Shown here piece by piece: positions 28,577 through 36,307 of a stretch of 64,000 nucleotides of DNA; the first letter of the stretch is position 1, and every line of letters starts with the position of its first letter. Source of the stretch: Shewanella decolorationis S12 (lineage in GTDB: Bacteria > Pseudomonadota > Gammaproteobacteria > Enterobacterales > Shewanellaceae); assembly GCF_000485795.1 (NCBI RefSeq), contig NZ_AXZL01000076.1, positions 583,895-647,894 of the forward strand, given 5' to 3'. Made by a program: the position numbers and the translations under genes. The notes beneath the pieces were generated by a model. It was given only the letters and a program-made list of their open reading frames with translations, did not search any database and was not told the origin of the DNA.

Positions 28577-29185
28577 TTATTTGGGCCATGCCTTAATCAA
28601 GCTGTGGTAGCAAGAGACCAGTAAATCCGCCGCTTGGGCATAGTCGGGCACCTCTTCTGGGCAGTAGAGGGCGCAGCGACTACCGGCATTTTGCGCGGTT
28701 TGCAGATCGAATAGATAATCCCCCACATACAAGATATCCGCCGGATTCAACTGCCATTGCTCGCAAATCAAGTGGATCCCCTGCGGGTGAGGTTTAGGCT
28801 CGGCATCGTAACGGGTCAGCACTAAAGGGATATCGATACCGAGTTTTTCGATGGTGATTTTGGCCGCCTCGGGCATATTGCGGGTCAAAATCGCTAGCGG
28901 CAGTTGCCGCATCTTTAAAAACGCAATCAGCGCCTGCGCGCCTTCAATCCAGCTCGCCTGACGCGAACTTTCCAGTTCGTAGTCATGGACAATTTCCAGC
29001 GCCTGCATCTTGGCCATTGTTGTCTCAAGGCTATGGATATGCTCGAGAATATCGGTACCCGATCCAATACCTAATGCCGCCCTTAAGCCTTTAAAATCGG
29101 GGTTTGAATGGGCAAGCGTACCGTCGAGGTCGAAAATCACCCCGCGGATCTGTTCAAGTTGCATATCGGTCAGGCGTGTAATCAC
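28577..29185 (-). CDS. HAD-superfamily phosphatase
   Basis: A 202-residue haloacid dehalogenase-like hydrolase (subfamily IA). Motif I is FDLDGTLAHS with nucleophile D19 and acid/base D21, motif II is AILTRN, the motif III lysine is in EPKPHP, and motif IV is YVGDYLFD. The start is GTG 29185. The cap domain (residues ~25-90) is a small helical type. The substrate cannot be told from sequence; phosphoglycolate or a sugar phosphate is typical. The upstream DMT exporter gene ends 8 nt before it on the same strand, so they are probably one operon. Confidence 0.85.
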   Translation of the reverse strand: MITRLTDMQLEQIRGVIFDLDGTLAHSNPDFKGLRAALGIGSGTDILEHIHSLETTMAKMQALEIVHDYELESSRQASWIEGAQALIAFLKMRQLPLAILTRNMPEAAKITIEKLGIDIPLVLTRYDAEPKPHPQGIHLICEQWQLNPADILYVGDYLFDLQTAQNAGSRCALYCPEEVPDYAQAADLLVSCYHSLIKAWPK

Positions 29186-29193
29186 TCGGGTAC

Positions 29194-30183
29194 CTATTCA
29201 GTGGTCTGTGAAGCGGGTTGCAAACGTCGTGCACGGCGCTGGCGATACATGGGCAGTAACTGCACCACCATCACTGACACAATAATCACACCTATGCCGA
29301 ATAGCGATAGCGCATCTAATTTATCGGCCTTAAATACTTCTGGCCACCAACCGATACTGACCACTAATGCCGTGGCGCTAAAGCTAAATACCGGCGTTAA
29401 CGCCAGCATGGCGCTGACCTGTGCCGTCGGCCAGTACTTCATAGATTGCCCGAAGCAACCGTAGGCAATCAAGGTATTGGCGGCGCAAAACAGCGCCACT
29501 TGCCAGTCGAAGCTATCCATTTGTGCAAACTGACTAAAATCGCTAAAGGGCGCCATCGCAAAGATCCCTAAGGCGTAGATGACTAAGAGTACGTTGGCGG
29601 GGGACAAACGGTTCAAGAGTGACTTTTGCAGCAACGCATAGGTAGTCCATGACAATGCGGAAAACTGCACTATCATCACTCCAAGCCAGATCTCATGGTT
29701 ATCGGTGGCGGAAAAATCTAAATAGGGATGGAAAAACATCAACATCCCTAAAGCTAAGCTGGCAAAACAACTGAGCTGCACCGCATTCAAGCGTTCTTTA
29801 AAAAACAATACGCCGCCAAAGGCGAGGAAAAATGGCGAGGTTTGAAAATTAAGCTGCGCGGCCCCCGGTGCCAGATAGTCGAGGGAATACACGAATGACA
29901 CATAGTTAAGCATTAAAAACAGTCCGGCGAGGATAAGCCTGAGCCAAACCTTGGCATCGAGCGCCACAAACTGCTTTAAACTGCCCGCGCTCCACTGCAC
30001 CAAAATACTGACGATGAGCGCCACTAAAAAACGGAACCAAGTCAACGTCACAGGATCGATAAAACTCCCCGACAGCTTAAGCGCTATGGGCAACATACCC
30101 CAAAACAGCACGGCGACAGAAATAAACAACAATCCTAATTGAGCATGATTAGTTGCCAAGGATCCAGAGTGGCTTTGATTCAC
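29194..30183 (-). CDS. EamA/DMT-family transporter
   Basis: An approximately 329-residue integral membrane protein with ten predicted helices in two EamA repeats (first from LGLLFISVAVLFWGMLPIAL, second from EIWLGVMIVQFSALSWTTYA). I prefer the GTG at 30183, with GGGA 7 nt upstream; the frame extends to a GTG at 30228 but without a ribosome site. The family exports amino acids and other metabolites. Its C-terminus is Arg-rich (YRQRRARRLQ). It is followed at 8 nt by the HAD phosphatase gene. Confidence 0.85.
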   Translation of the reverse strand: MNQSHSGSLATNHAQLGLLFISVAVLFWGMLPIALKLSGSFIDPVTLTWFRFLVALIVSILVQWSAGSLKQFVALDAKVWLRLILAGLFLMLNYVSFVYSLDYLAPGAAQLNFQTSPFFLAFGGVLFFKERLNAVQLSCFASLALGMLMFFHPYLDFSATDNHEIWLGVMIVQFSALSWTTYALLQKSLLNRLSPANVLLVIYALGIFAMAPFSDFSQFAQMDSFDWQVALFCAANTLIAYGCFGQSMKYWPTAQVSAMLALTPVFSFSATALVVSIGWWPEVFKADKLDALSLFGIGVIIVSVMVVQLLPMYRQRRARRLQPASQTTE

Positions 30184-30412
30184 GGAAAAGTCCCAGTAGT
30201 ACCGCAGAAAGGAACGCCATTCTGGCACCGCGGGGCGCTAAGATCTAGCCTAAAAAGCGATTAACTTTTCAGCCGGATTGGGTAGTTAAGCTGACACTAA
30301 ATCAATCTTGACTGGCGATAAATGCAGAGCATTTCAAGATAAGTTTTATCAAGCCTTTAGCAGCACAAAAAGGTATATTGAGCGCAATTTCTCTTTTAGC
30401 TCAGATTGGATT

Positions 30413-30468
30413 TGCAGAGTCGAGTTATGCCTTATGCGCTCAGCGATTGCGGCATAAATGACTCTGCA
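30413..30468. other. Long imperfect hairpin upstream of the hydratase gene
   Basis: Arms TGCAGAGTC (30413-30421) and GACTCTGCA (30460-30468) pair. They are extended by TTATGCC (30425-30431) with GGCATAA (30451-30457), leaving a 3/2-nt bulge and a 19-nt loop: 16 bp in total. It ends 34 nt before the start codon at 30503. It could be an operator pair, a leader hairpin or the terminator of an unseen transcript; there is no T-run. Confidence 0.5.
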
Positions 30469-30502
30469 CAAGTCCTTTAAAATAAGTTAGTTAGGATTAA
30501 AA

Positions 30503-31312
30503 ATGTCACAGACAGACGCTAAAGCACAGCTTGAGTGCATTAACGCAGCAGCACAAGAACTCGCCCAGCGACGCGCCAAAGGTGAAGCGGGTGCGCTGTT
30601 GCAAGAAGCGCTAAGACCGAAAGATTTCCCCCACGCATTTGCCATCCAGCAAACCATTGCGCAGCAGTTTAGCGTCCAAGGCAACCCGATTTCTGGGTGG
30701 AAGTGCCTACTCCCAACCGCCGAAAAAACCGTGGTAGCGCCTATCTATCAACATGATGTGTATATCGAAACCACCGAGTGTCCACTTTATCCTTCGAGCA
30801 AAGGGCTTGCCCGTGTCGAACCCGAGCTCGCCTTTGAAATTGGCAGCGATTTACCACCACGAGCCACGCCTTATTCAGAAGCCGAGATCGACGCCGCCCT
30901 AGGTAAAACGCGCCTCGCCTTAGAACTGATCAAAAGTCGTTATCAAAACCCAGGCGAAGCTAACCACTTCGATGCCCTCGCCGATGGCTTAGTCAATCAA
31001 GGCTTGTGGTTAGGGCCAGAAATCTCAACCTCGGCTGAAACAGGCCATTTCGCCCTGAGTGTTGAAATCGCCACTGGCGGACAGCAAGCAAGTGAGACGC
31101 TGCAAAAAGCCGCCGTTCATCCCAACGGTTTCCCTAAAGCAGGGCTTTATTGGTTGGTCAACTTCTTATCAGCCCAAGGGATTGGCTTAACCCGAGGACA
31201 ATATGTGATCACAGGCTCCTATGCGGGGGTATTAGATCTGCCGCTCAATCAGCACTGCCAATTCCACTACGGCGAGTTAGGCCAGTTTGGTTTACAGTTC
31301 GTAGCTAAATAA
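30503..31312 (+). CDS. 2-keto-4-pentenoate hydratase / FAH-family protein (MhpD-like)
   Basis: A 269-residue soluble protein of the fumarylacetoacetate-hydrolase superfamily, MhpD/HpaH branch. Family features include the metal-site segment RVEPELAFEIGSDLP (about residue 105, E-x-E) and GSYAGVLDLPL near the C-terminus. The family hydrates 2-hydroxy-dienoates in aromatic breakdown, or decarboxylates related acids. No aromatic-catabolism genes surround it, so the real substrate is open. It has its own leader with a long hairpin and a 3' hairpin. Confidence 0.8.
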   Translation: MSQTDAKAQLECINAAAQELAQRRAKGEAGALLQEALRPKDFPHAFAIQQTIAQQFSVQGNPISGWKCLLPTAEKTVVAPIYQHDVYIETTECPLYPSSKGLARVEPELAFEIGSDLPPRATPYSEAEIDAALGKTRLALELIKSRYQNPGEANHFDALADGLVNQGLWLGPEISTSAETGHFALSVEIATGGQQASETLQKAAVHPNGFPKAGLYWLVNFLSAQGIGLTRGQYVITGSYAGVLDLPLNQHCQFHYGELGQFGLQFVAK

Positions 31313-31351
31313 GTCACGCACTAAAGAGTACCAAGCCAATCGGCAAAGTCA

Positions 31352-31375
31352 GAAGGTAGGCAAATGCTTACCTTC
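31352..31375 (+). terminator. Hairpin after the hydratase gene
   Basis: GAAGGTAGGC / GCTTACCTTC stem (one mismatch) with an AAAT loop, 39 nt after the stop; no T-tract. Confidence 0.45.
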
Positions 31376-31469
31376 CTAATCCCCTACTGACCAACTGCGC
31401 GAAAACAAGCTTGTATCAAGAGTGAAACATTTGTACTATCCGATAGAACTAAATATAAGGATATACAAG

Positions 31470-32579
31470 ATGTTAGACGGAAAAATATTGCCTTTAGCCA
31501 GTCTATTTGCTTTAGCCTTAAGTACTTCGTTACCCATAAATGCCTCGGAAAACACATTTTCCCAAGCCTACAGTGACTACCAAACCGCACTCAAACAAGG
31601 TGATAACGCCCAAATAGAAGCCAGCGCCAAAAGAGCCTTCGAACTGGGAGAAGCTCAATATGCGAAGGACAGTGTCGACTTAGCTAACCTCGCCATGAAC
31701 TGGGCTGGTGCAATAGAGAAGCAAGTCGCCCCTTACCCATTTGCAGAAAAGAATTTGCCACAAACAGCGAAGGCGAATGAGTTATATCAACTCGCTCTCA
31801 CAAATTATAAAGTTCATTATGGTAAAGAAGCGCTTGAGCTTATCGATCCCTTACTTGGTGCAGCACAAACCGCCGTCGAAGCCAAAGATGCGAAAAATGA
31901 TTTGCTTGATGCAATCACAATTGCTGAAAAATCCGATAACAAGAAACTGATCGCCGATGTAAAAATGGCCGCTTTTAACCGCTTATCCAATACTGAGCTA
32001 TACACAAGAAGCGTAAGAAGCTATGCCTTCGAGGCCTACGAAACTTACAAAGAAATCCTGCCCGAAAATGCCCTCGACAGAGTCAAAGCTACCTATGTAG
32101 TTGGTGCAGTTGAATATGCAGAAAAGCATGATGACAAGGCGATTCCATTACTATTAGAGGTGGTTAAGCAGTTTGAAGCCCTTAACTATACTCACCCTTA
32201 TGCGTTAAGTTCTCATGCTTATCTAGTCGAACTTTATGAGCGCCAAGGAAAACGCGAAGAATCTACTGCTCACTGTATTGCTATCGGTAAAATGCGCCCT
32301 TGGGCCGATGCACAGGAACAGCAACCGCTGTTTCGCACTACGCCTAAATACCCTGCATCCTATGTCCAAAAACGTAAAAGCGGCTGGGTTCAACTTAAAT
32401 TTACCGTGGATGAACATGGCTTTGTGAAAAATCCTGAAATCTTAGCCTCTAAGGGTGGCGCTTTATTTGAAAAAGAAAGCATCGAAGCCTTAAATAAATG
32501 GCGTTACGCACCCAAGTTTGAAAATGGTAAAGCCGTAGAAGCACAAAGTAGCGTGCAACTGGATTACACCATCAATTAA
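31470..32579 (+). CDS. TonB-domain periplasmic protein with helical repeats
   Basis: A 369-residue exported protein. The start is ATG 31470, with AAGGA at 31457-31461; an upstream in-frame ATG at 31422 is unlikely because it would spoil the signal peptide (about residues 1-24, ending NASEN). Residues ~30-280 are TPR-like helices. Residues ~285-369 are a TonB C-terminal domain (FRTTPKYPASYVQKRKSGWV, then NKWRYAPKFENGKAV). With no N-terminal anchor beyond the signal it is not a classical TonB. Such proteins are common in Shewanella, and their role is unclear. Confidence 0.82.
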   Translation: MLDGKILPLASLFALALSTSLPINASENTFSQAYSDYQTALKQGDNAQIEASAKRAFELGEAQYAKDSVDLANLAMNWAGAIEKQVAPYPFAEKNLPQTAKANELYQLALTNYKVHYGKEALELIDPLLGAAQTAVEAKDAKNDLLDAITIAEKSDNKKLIADVKMAAFNRLSNTELYTRSVRSYAFEAYETYKEILPENALDRVKATYVVGAVEYAEKHDDKAIPLLLEVVKQFEALNYTHPYALSSHAYLVELYERQGKREESTAHCIAIGKMRPWADAQEQQPLFRTTPKYPASYVQKRKSGWVQLKFTVDEHGFVKNPEILASKGGALFEKESIEALNKWRYAPKFENGKAVEAQSSVQLDYTIN

Positions 32580-32586
32580 TAACCCG

Positions 32587-32943
32587 CTATTTCACCTCAT
32601 ATCCCAGCCCATCGCCTAATCCCGATGGGCTGTTTTTATCTTCTGAAGCAGAAACTGTTAGCTCGCGCTTTATCCGGCTTAAACAAGTCTCACAAATACA
32701 AGCCGTCGCAGGCTGCGATAATAGTTGTGCTAACTTATCAGCACTCTGCCCCGCTGCATCGCCTGTCGATAATTCTGCGGCCAAATCGCCAGATAGCAAT
32801 TGAGTCAACTTCGGAAACGCCTGCTTAGTACACCAACAGTCACTGATATCTGCGCCAAGAGTCATTACACACTGATTCGCCCCTTGGCATAAAGGGCACA
32901 GCTGCGCGGTATCGAACTGAGGTTCGGGTAAATGCATGGGCAC
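32587..32943 (-). CDS. Cysteine-rich CWC-type protein
   Basis: A 118-residue soluble protein. I choose the GTG at 32943 because AAGGA sits 5 nt upstream; the frame extends to 33003 without a ribosome site. It has CPLCQGANQC (about residues 15-24) and CWCTKQAFP (about 35-43), the cysteine arrangement of the CWC family, plus a later CICETC pair. Metal binding is likely; the function is unknown. Its last ~15 codons overlap the terminator of the convergent TonB-domain gene, whose stop is only 7 nt away. Confidence 0.75.
   Translation of the reverse strand: MPMHLPEPQFDTAQLCPLCQGANQCVMTLGADISDCWCTKQAFPKLTQLLSGDLAAELSTGDAAGQSADKLAQLLSQPATACICETCLSRIKRELTVSASEDKNSPSGLGDGLGYEVK
32605..32638 (+). terminator. 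Intrinsic terminator of the TonB-domain gene, inside the opposing coding region
   Basis: CAGCCCATCG / CGATGGGCTG stem with an 8-nt loop, followed by TTTTTAT. It lies 25 nt past the plus-strand stop but within the coding end of the minus-strand Cys-rich gene. Confidence 0.85.
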
Positions 32944-33003
32944 GGTAATCCTTATGGCATCGGAGTGATAACGCGGAGATAATAATGTTTTTTTGCAACT
33001 CAA

Positions 33004-34073
33004 GCTGGGGTGATTTACACCAAGGTTAGACTTTATAGCTTTTCAAACTACGTTTGAATGCTTTAGTTGAAAAGTCGTAGGGCTTTACCCACACCCGATA
33101 ATAATGCTGGTTTATTTAGCGTTTGAATTGGCAAGGTTATCGCTGTAAGTATGTGAATCATTGCGGCCTTACGGCCGAGATAAGTCAAAGTCGTGGGTCT
33201 TCAACCCCTGATTTTTAATAAAGAGTCGACCAAAAGGGGATCAACTGCAATCCCCTCTTGCCTCTTTGTAAACAAGAGTCCTTGCCGAACAACGTCCATG
33301 TCTAACTGCCAGTTCGCCATCCTAGGCTCTCATTCGTACCACTGCTTCGCAATACTCACCCTAGCGAAGTTACATGCATTGGTTAGTGGTCTCATACTCC
33401 AATAAAAATTGCCTAACGGCTCAGATGGGACACCCATATCCCCCCGAGCCTGCGCCATCATCCATGATGTCGCCACGGCCCCACACAACAACTAAGAGCA
33501 AACAGCGTATTTCGACAACTTCGCAGGGGGATAGCGAACTCCTGTCGCATTGGTGTTGTTTGCGAGTCATTTAAAGCAACCTGAATAATGCCTACGATCC
33601 CCCTTTAGAAAATTAACAATGGGGCTCGTTTAAAATCCAAGAGATAACTTTTCCTTGGCAACGCAGCACTATTGCCGCTGTTCATCATATGCTGTACGCT
33701 AAGTTAAATTTTGATTAATAAACAATAGTTAAGATGTTACTTAATCAATGCCTATTTAGTGTTAACGATAAATTAGTTAATTAAAATGGCGATAAAATGA
33801 GTCAGGGAAGATCCGCTCGACAAAGCGAACAAGGCAAGGACAAGCATTCTACACCTCTCCTTAAAGATGCTCCCCTCAGTACCAATTGTGATTCAGTTTA
33901 AGGTTTCACCAACCACAAGCTGATAGCTTTATTATTGTTTTTCTTAAAATTTATTGTCTGTATTTGCTGTCTGGTAGCAAGTGCCATGGGCGGTAGCGTG
34001 CTTAAATCCTAAGATAAAGCCACCATAACAAGGCTTACGCCCAATCCCCAAAAAAATTTGTGAAGGAACATAA
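33004..34073. other. 1.07-kb region without an intact gene; degenerate element
   Basis: No convincing gene with a ribosome site. A hairpin lies at 33039-33074 (CTTTTCAAACTA / TAGTTGAAAAG, one bulge). From about 33570 down to 33180 on the minus strand, a frame-broken run reads like decayed coding sequence (DIMDDGAGSGGYGCP, then MANWQLDMDVVRQGLLFTKR). I associate these strings with short recurrent ORFs in Shewanella genomes, so this may be a copy of a dispersed element. The final ~300 nt (33700-34073) become AT-rich toward the island. Confidence 0.4.
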
Positions 34074-34451
34074 ATGCAAGATGTCATGGTCAATCTTTAT
34101 GATTGCAAACATTGTTCAGGAACAGGAACTTGTTCCAATGGAAAGAATAACAGTTCGTGTGAACGCTGTGCAAAACTCAATGAATTACCAATTTGGCGAA
34201 GACGGAATCAATTTGGATTGATATGTGGTTCTTGCGGTGGAATAGGAAAAGCCGAACCTCTAACTGAACGAATGAATAAGAGGACTGCACCCATTTTAGC
34301 AATCATGCTAGTGATGATCTTACTCACAATCATCAGCCTAGCCGCCCTTTTTGAAAACAAGTACTTCACCGAACTTCTTGCTTTTTCAAGTGCAATAATT
34401 GGCTCCATCTGCGGGTACTACTTCTCATCCTTAAAAACGGGTAAAGCATAA
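34074..34451 (+). CDS. Zinc-ribbon / two-helix membrane protein
   Basis: A 125-residue protein starting at ATG 34074 behind AAGGAA. Residues 11-62 carry DnaJ-like cysteine pairs (CKHCSGTGTC, CERC, CGSCGGIGK) that probably bind zinc. Two membrane helices follow (about residues 73-91 and 98-117; ILAIMLVMILLTIISLAALF). The architecture is zinc ribbon outside the membrane plus a hairpin anchor. It opens the AT-rich island, 196 nt before the GHKL gene region, but base composition here is still intermediate. The function is unknown. Confidence 0.7.
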   Translation: MQDVMVNLYDCKHCSGTGTCSNGKNNSSCERCAKLNELPIWRRRNQFGLICGSCGGIGKAEPLTERMNKRTAPILAIMLVMILLTIISLAALFENKYFTELLAFSSAIIGSICGYYFSSLKTGKA

Positions 34452-34467
34452 GCATATTCGTTAAAAA

Positions 34468-34550
34468 ATGCATAATAAAGAAAAATAAAGATGTTTATTG
34501 ATGCCGATAATGCGCCAACCAAGAGGTTTAATGCGAAAAATAAACAATAA
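34468..34550 (+). pseudogene. Remnant of an NYN-domain protein 5' end
   Basis: ATG 34491 opens a 19-codon frame beginning MFIDADNAPTKRF, which closely matches the start of NYN (PIN-like nuclease) proteins, whose first strand carries the catalytic IDADN aspartates. A further ATG at 34468 reads MHNKEK then stops; adding one A to the run at 34481-34485 would join it in frame to IKMFIDADNAP. The rest of the domain is absent, so only a fragment is left. Confidence 0.4.
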
Positions 34551-34588
34551 TAGGCTCGTTAAATCTTCTACAAAAGATAAAAAATCAA

Positions 34589-34618
34589 TTGATAATAAAA
34601 TATTATTTTACTTATAAA
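34589..34618 (+). promoter_or_regulatory. Candidate sigma70-type promoter of the GHKL/STAS cassette
   Basis: TTGATA (34589-34594), an 18-nt AT-rich spacer and TATAAA (34613-34618). Transcription would begin near 34625, about 23 nt before the ATG at 34648. In such AT-rich DNA a chance match is quite possible. Confidence 0.4.
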
Positions 34619-34647
34619 AATCACCTAATAAAGAACATATATTACAT

Positions 34648-34877
34648 ATGAAAAAATAACCATTAAACAAAGGTTAATAGATAAATTAAGAACATTAAAC
34701 TTAAGAACAAAACCTAAAAAAAACAAAATAAACAAACCTAATAAAAATAACTTTGATGGCTGGCTAAATGTAAACCAGTGGATTGATAAAGAAAAAATAA
34801 ATGGATTAAATGTTTACGAATATAAACACAGAAATAAAAGAAGAAAAGGAGTAATCGCAGTAAAACTTCCATCTGAA
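34648..34877 (+). other. Likely true N-terminal extension of the GHKL gene, start displaced by one base
   Basis: The frame of the GHKL gene is open upstream from 34632 and reads like protein (FDGWLNVNQWIDKEKINGLN, then KGVIAVKLPSE), yet it has no ATG, GTG or TTG. An ATG at 34648 is one base out of frame: ATG AAA AAA TAA. One more A in the run at 34651-34656 would give MKKITIKQRLIDKLR running straight into the GHKL frame. So the family start is probably here, spoiled by an A-tract contraction, read by slippage, or replaced by a rare AUU/AUA start. Confidence 0.55.
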
Positions 34878-35849
34878 ATGGATTTTTCTAAAAATTATGA
34901 AACCACAGTACAAACACTTACAGCAATAAGAAAACTAACTGATTTATTAGATAAAGCTAAGTCACAAAAATCTATATTGCCATCAAGGGCATACAAGATT
35001 GGCAGTGTCAACTTTGATTCGCTAACCAAAATATCCACATCTGCCGCACTAGTTTTAACATCTGAAATATCAAAATGGAACAATCTATCAGGAGACAAAT
35101 TAAGACCTTCCGTTAGCAAATGGTCTGAAAACATTTATTTACAATTCCAGCAACTAGGTTTTTTTGATCTTTTTAAAATAAAACCAACCGCAGACTATCT
35201 ACCTCAGAAAAGCCTACAAAACAATATAGACTTCGTAAGGTATATCAAAGGTTGCTGCGACAACTCAGAAGAGTCAAAAAGAAAGAAAAAACAATTAAAA
35301 GAAGAAATAAAAAACATCGTTGGAAAATCTGTTCCAAAATGGACATTTCTCCATAGTGGTTTAACTGAAGCAGTTACAAACGTAATACATCACGCTTATC
35401 CAGAAAATAATGAATATACAGATAAATCATGGTATCTTACTGGTTCATTCAATCGAAAAACAAAAGAAATGAAAATAGCATTTTTCGATCAAGGGATAGG
35501 AATACCAAATTCTTTACCTGCATCTGGTTTATGGGAAAATATTATCAGTTACTTTTCTAAATTTAAAATAGGCATAGCAGAGCAGAAAAGAGATGAGGTA
35601 TTATTAAAAGCCGCCGTATCAATCGACAGAACCAGCACAAATAAAAATGACCGGGGAAAAGGGTTACAAGACCTAATTGAATTCATCAAAGTATTTGGCT
35701 CCGGTTATATATCAATTCTAAGTTACTCTGGACTATATAAATATGAGATTAAAGATGGTTTAGAAAAGATAAAAACTGAGAGGCTAGAACGACCGATCTA
35801 TGGTACACTAATCATCTGGAGTGTAGTTCTTAACGAGGATTTAGAATGA
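34878..35849 (+). CDS. GHKL-type ATP-binding protein (anti-sigma-kinase-like)
   Basis: From the first in-frame ATG this is 323 residues; the real protein probably starts ~76 residues earlier. The N-terminal half (KIGSVNFDSLTKISTSAALV) resembles the STAS-like front part of this ATPase family. The C-terminal half is a GHKL ATPase: N-box LTEAVTNVIHHAYP (about residues 161-174), G1 box FFDQGIGIP and G2 box DRGKGLQDL. No dimerisation/phosphotransfer helix or membrane segment is seen, so it is more like SpoIIAB/RsbW than a sensor kinase. The next gene overlaps its stop by 4 nt (ATGA), indicating translational coupling. Strong A/T bias marks recent acquisition. Confidence 0.75.
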   Translation: MDFSKNYETTVQTLTAIRKLTDLLDKAKSQKSILPSRAYKIGSVNFDSLTKISTSAALVLTSEISKWNNLSGDKLRPSVSKWSENIYLQFQQLGFFDLFKIKPTADYLPQKSLQNNIDFVRYIKGCCDNSEESKRKKKQLKEEIKNIVGKSVPKWTFLHSGLTEAVTNVIHHAYPENNEYTDKSWYLTGSFNRKTKEMKIAFFDQGIGIPNSLPASGLWENIISYFSKFKIGIAEQKRDEVLLKAAVSIDRTSTNKNDRGKGLQDLIEFIKVFGSGYISILSYSGLYKYEIKDGLEKIKTERLERPIYGTLIIWSVVLNEDLE

Positions 35850-36307
35850 AAACACCAATATTGTTCATCGGAGACAGCTTTTCAGACGACCCTGCTGGCC
35901 GATACTATACTGACGGTGATGGTTCTGGAGAAGAGTTTAGAGAGGAAGTGTTAAGACCATTACTTTCAGAACTTAATAATTTAGAAATTAATATAGATAA
36001 AAATGTTGAAGGGTACGGTTCTTCATTTTTAGTAGAGGCTTTTGGCGGCCTAATTAAGCATGGATACTTTCAAAATGATGAACTAAGTAAAAAAATAAAA
36101 ATATCATATAGCAATATAGATTATAAATTTTACAAAAACAAAATACAAAGCTATATTAACGAAGCTAAGTATAACTCAGAAAAATATATTTCAACAAAAA
36201 GTGAAGCTCAAAAAAAAGGCGTATTCAAAGGAATAATTGACAAAAGTTTTATACAGGAAACTCTAAATGAGGCAAACGGAAAATATAAGCAACCCCATGA
36301 TAGATAA
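35846..36307 (+). CDS. STAS-like DUF4325 protein
   Basis: A 153-residue soluble protein. The core GEEFREEVLRPLLSEL and GYGSSFLVEAFGGLIKHGYF is the recognisable DUF4325 pattern, a STAS-like fold that often sits beside GHKL ATPases. By analogy with SpoIIAA/RsbV it could be the antagonist bound or phosphorylated by the upstream kinase-like protein; the serine pair in GYGSSF is the obvious site to consider (inference). It starts within the stop of the ATPase gene and is itself overlapped by the membrane gene. Confidence 0.72.
   Translation: MKTPILFIGDSFSDDPAGRYYTDGDGSGEEFREEVLRPLLSELNNLEINIDKNVEGYGSSFLVEAFGGLIKHGYFQNDELSKKIKISYSNIDYKFYKNKIQSYINEAKYNSEKYISTKSEAQKKGVFKGIIDKSFIQETLNEANGKYKQPHDR

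Noticed and set aside
33193..33574. Two plus-strand frames of about 70 and 66 residues in the gap before the island
   Set aside because: No ribosome sites and low-complexity, non-protein-like content; they lie opposite a decayed minus-strand coding-like stretch.
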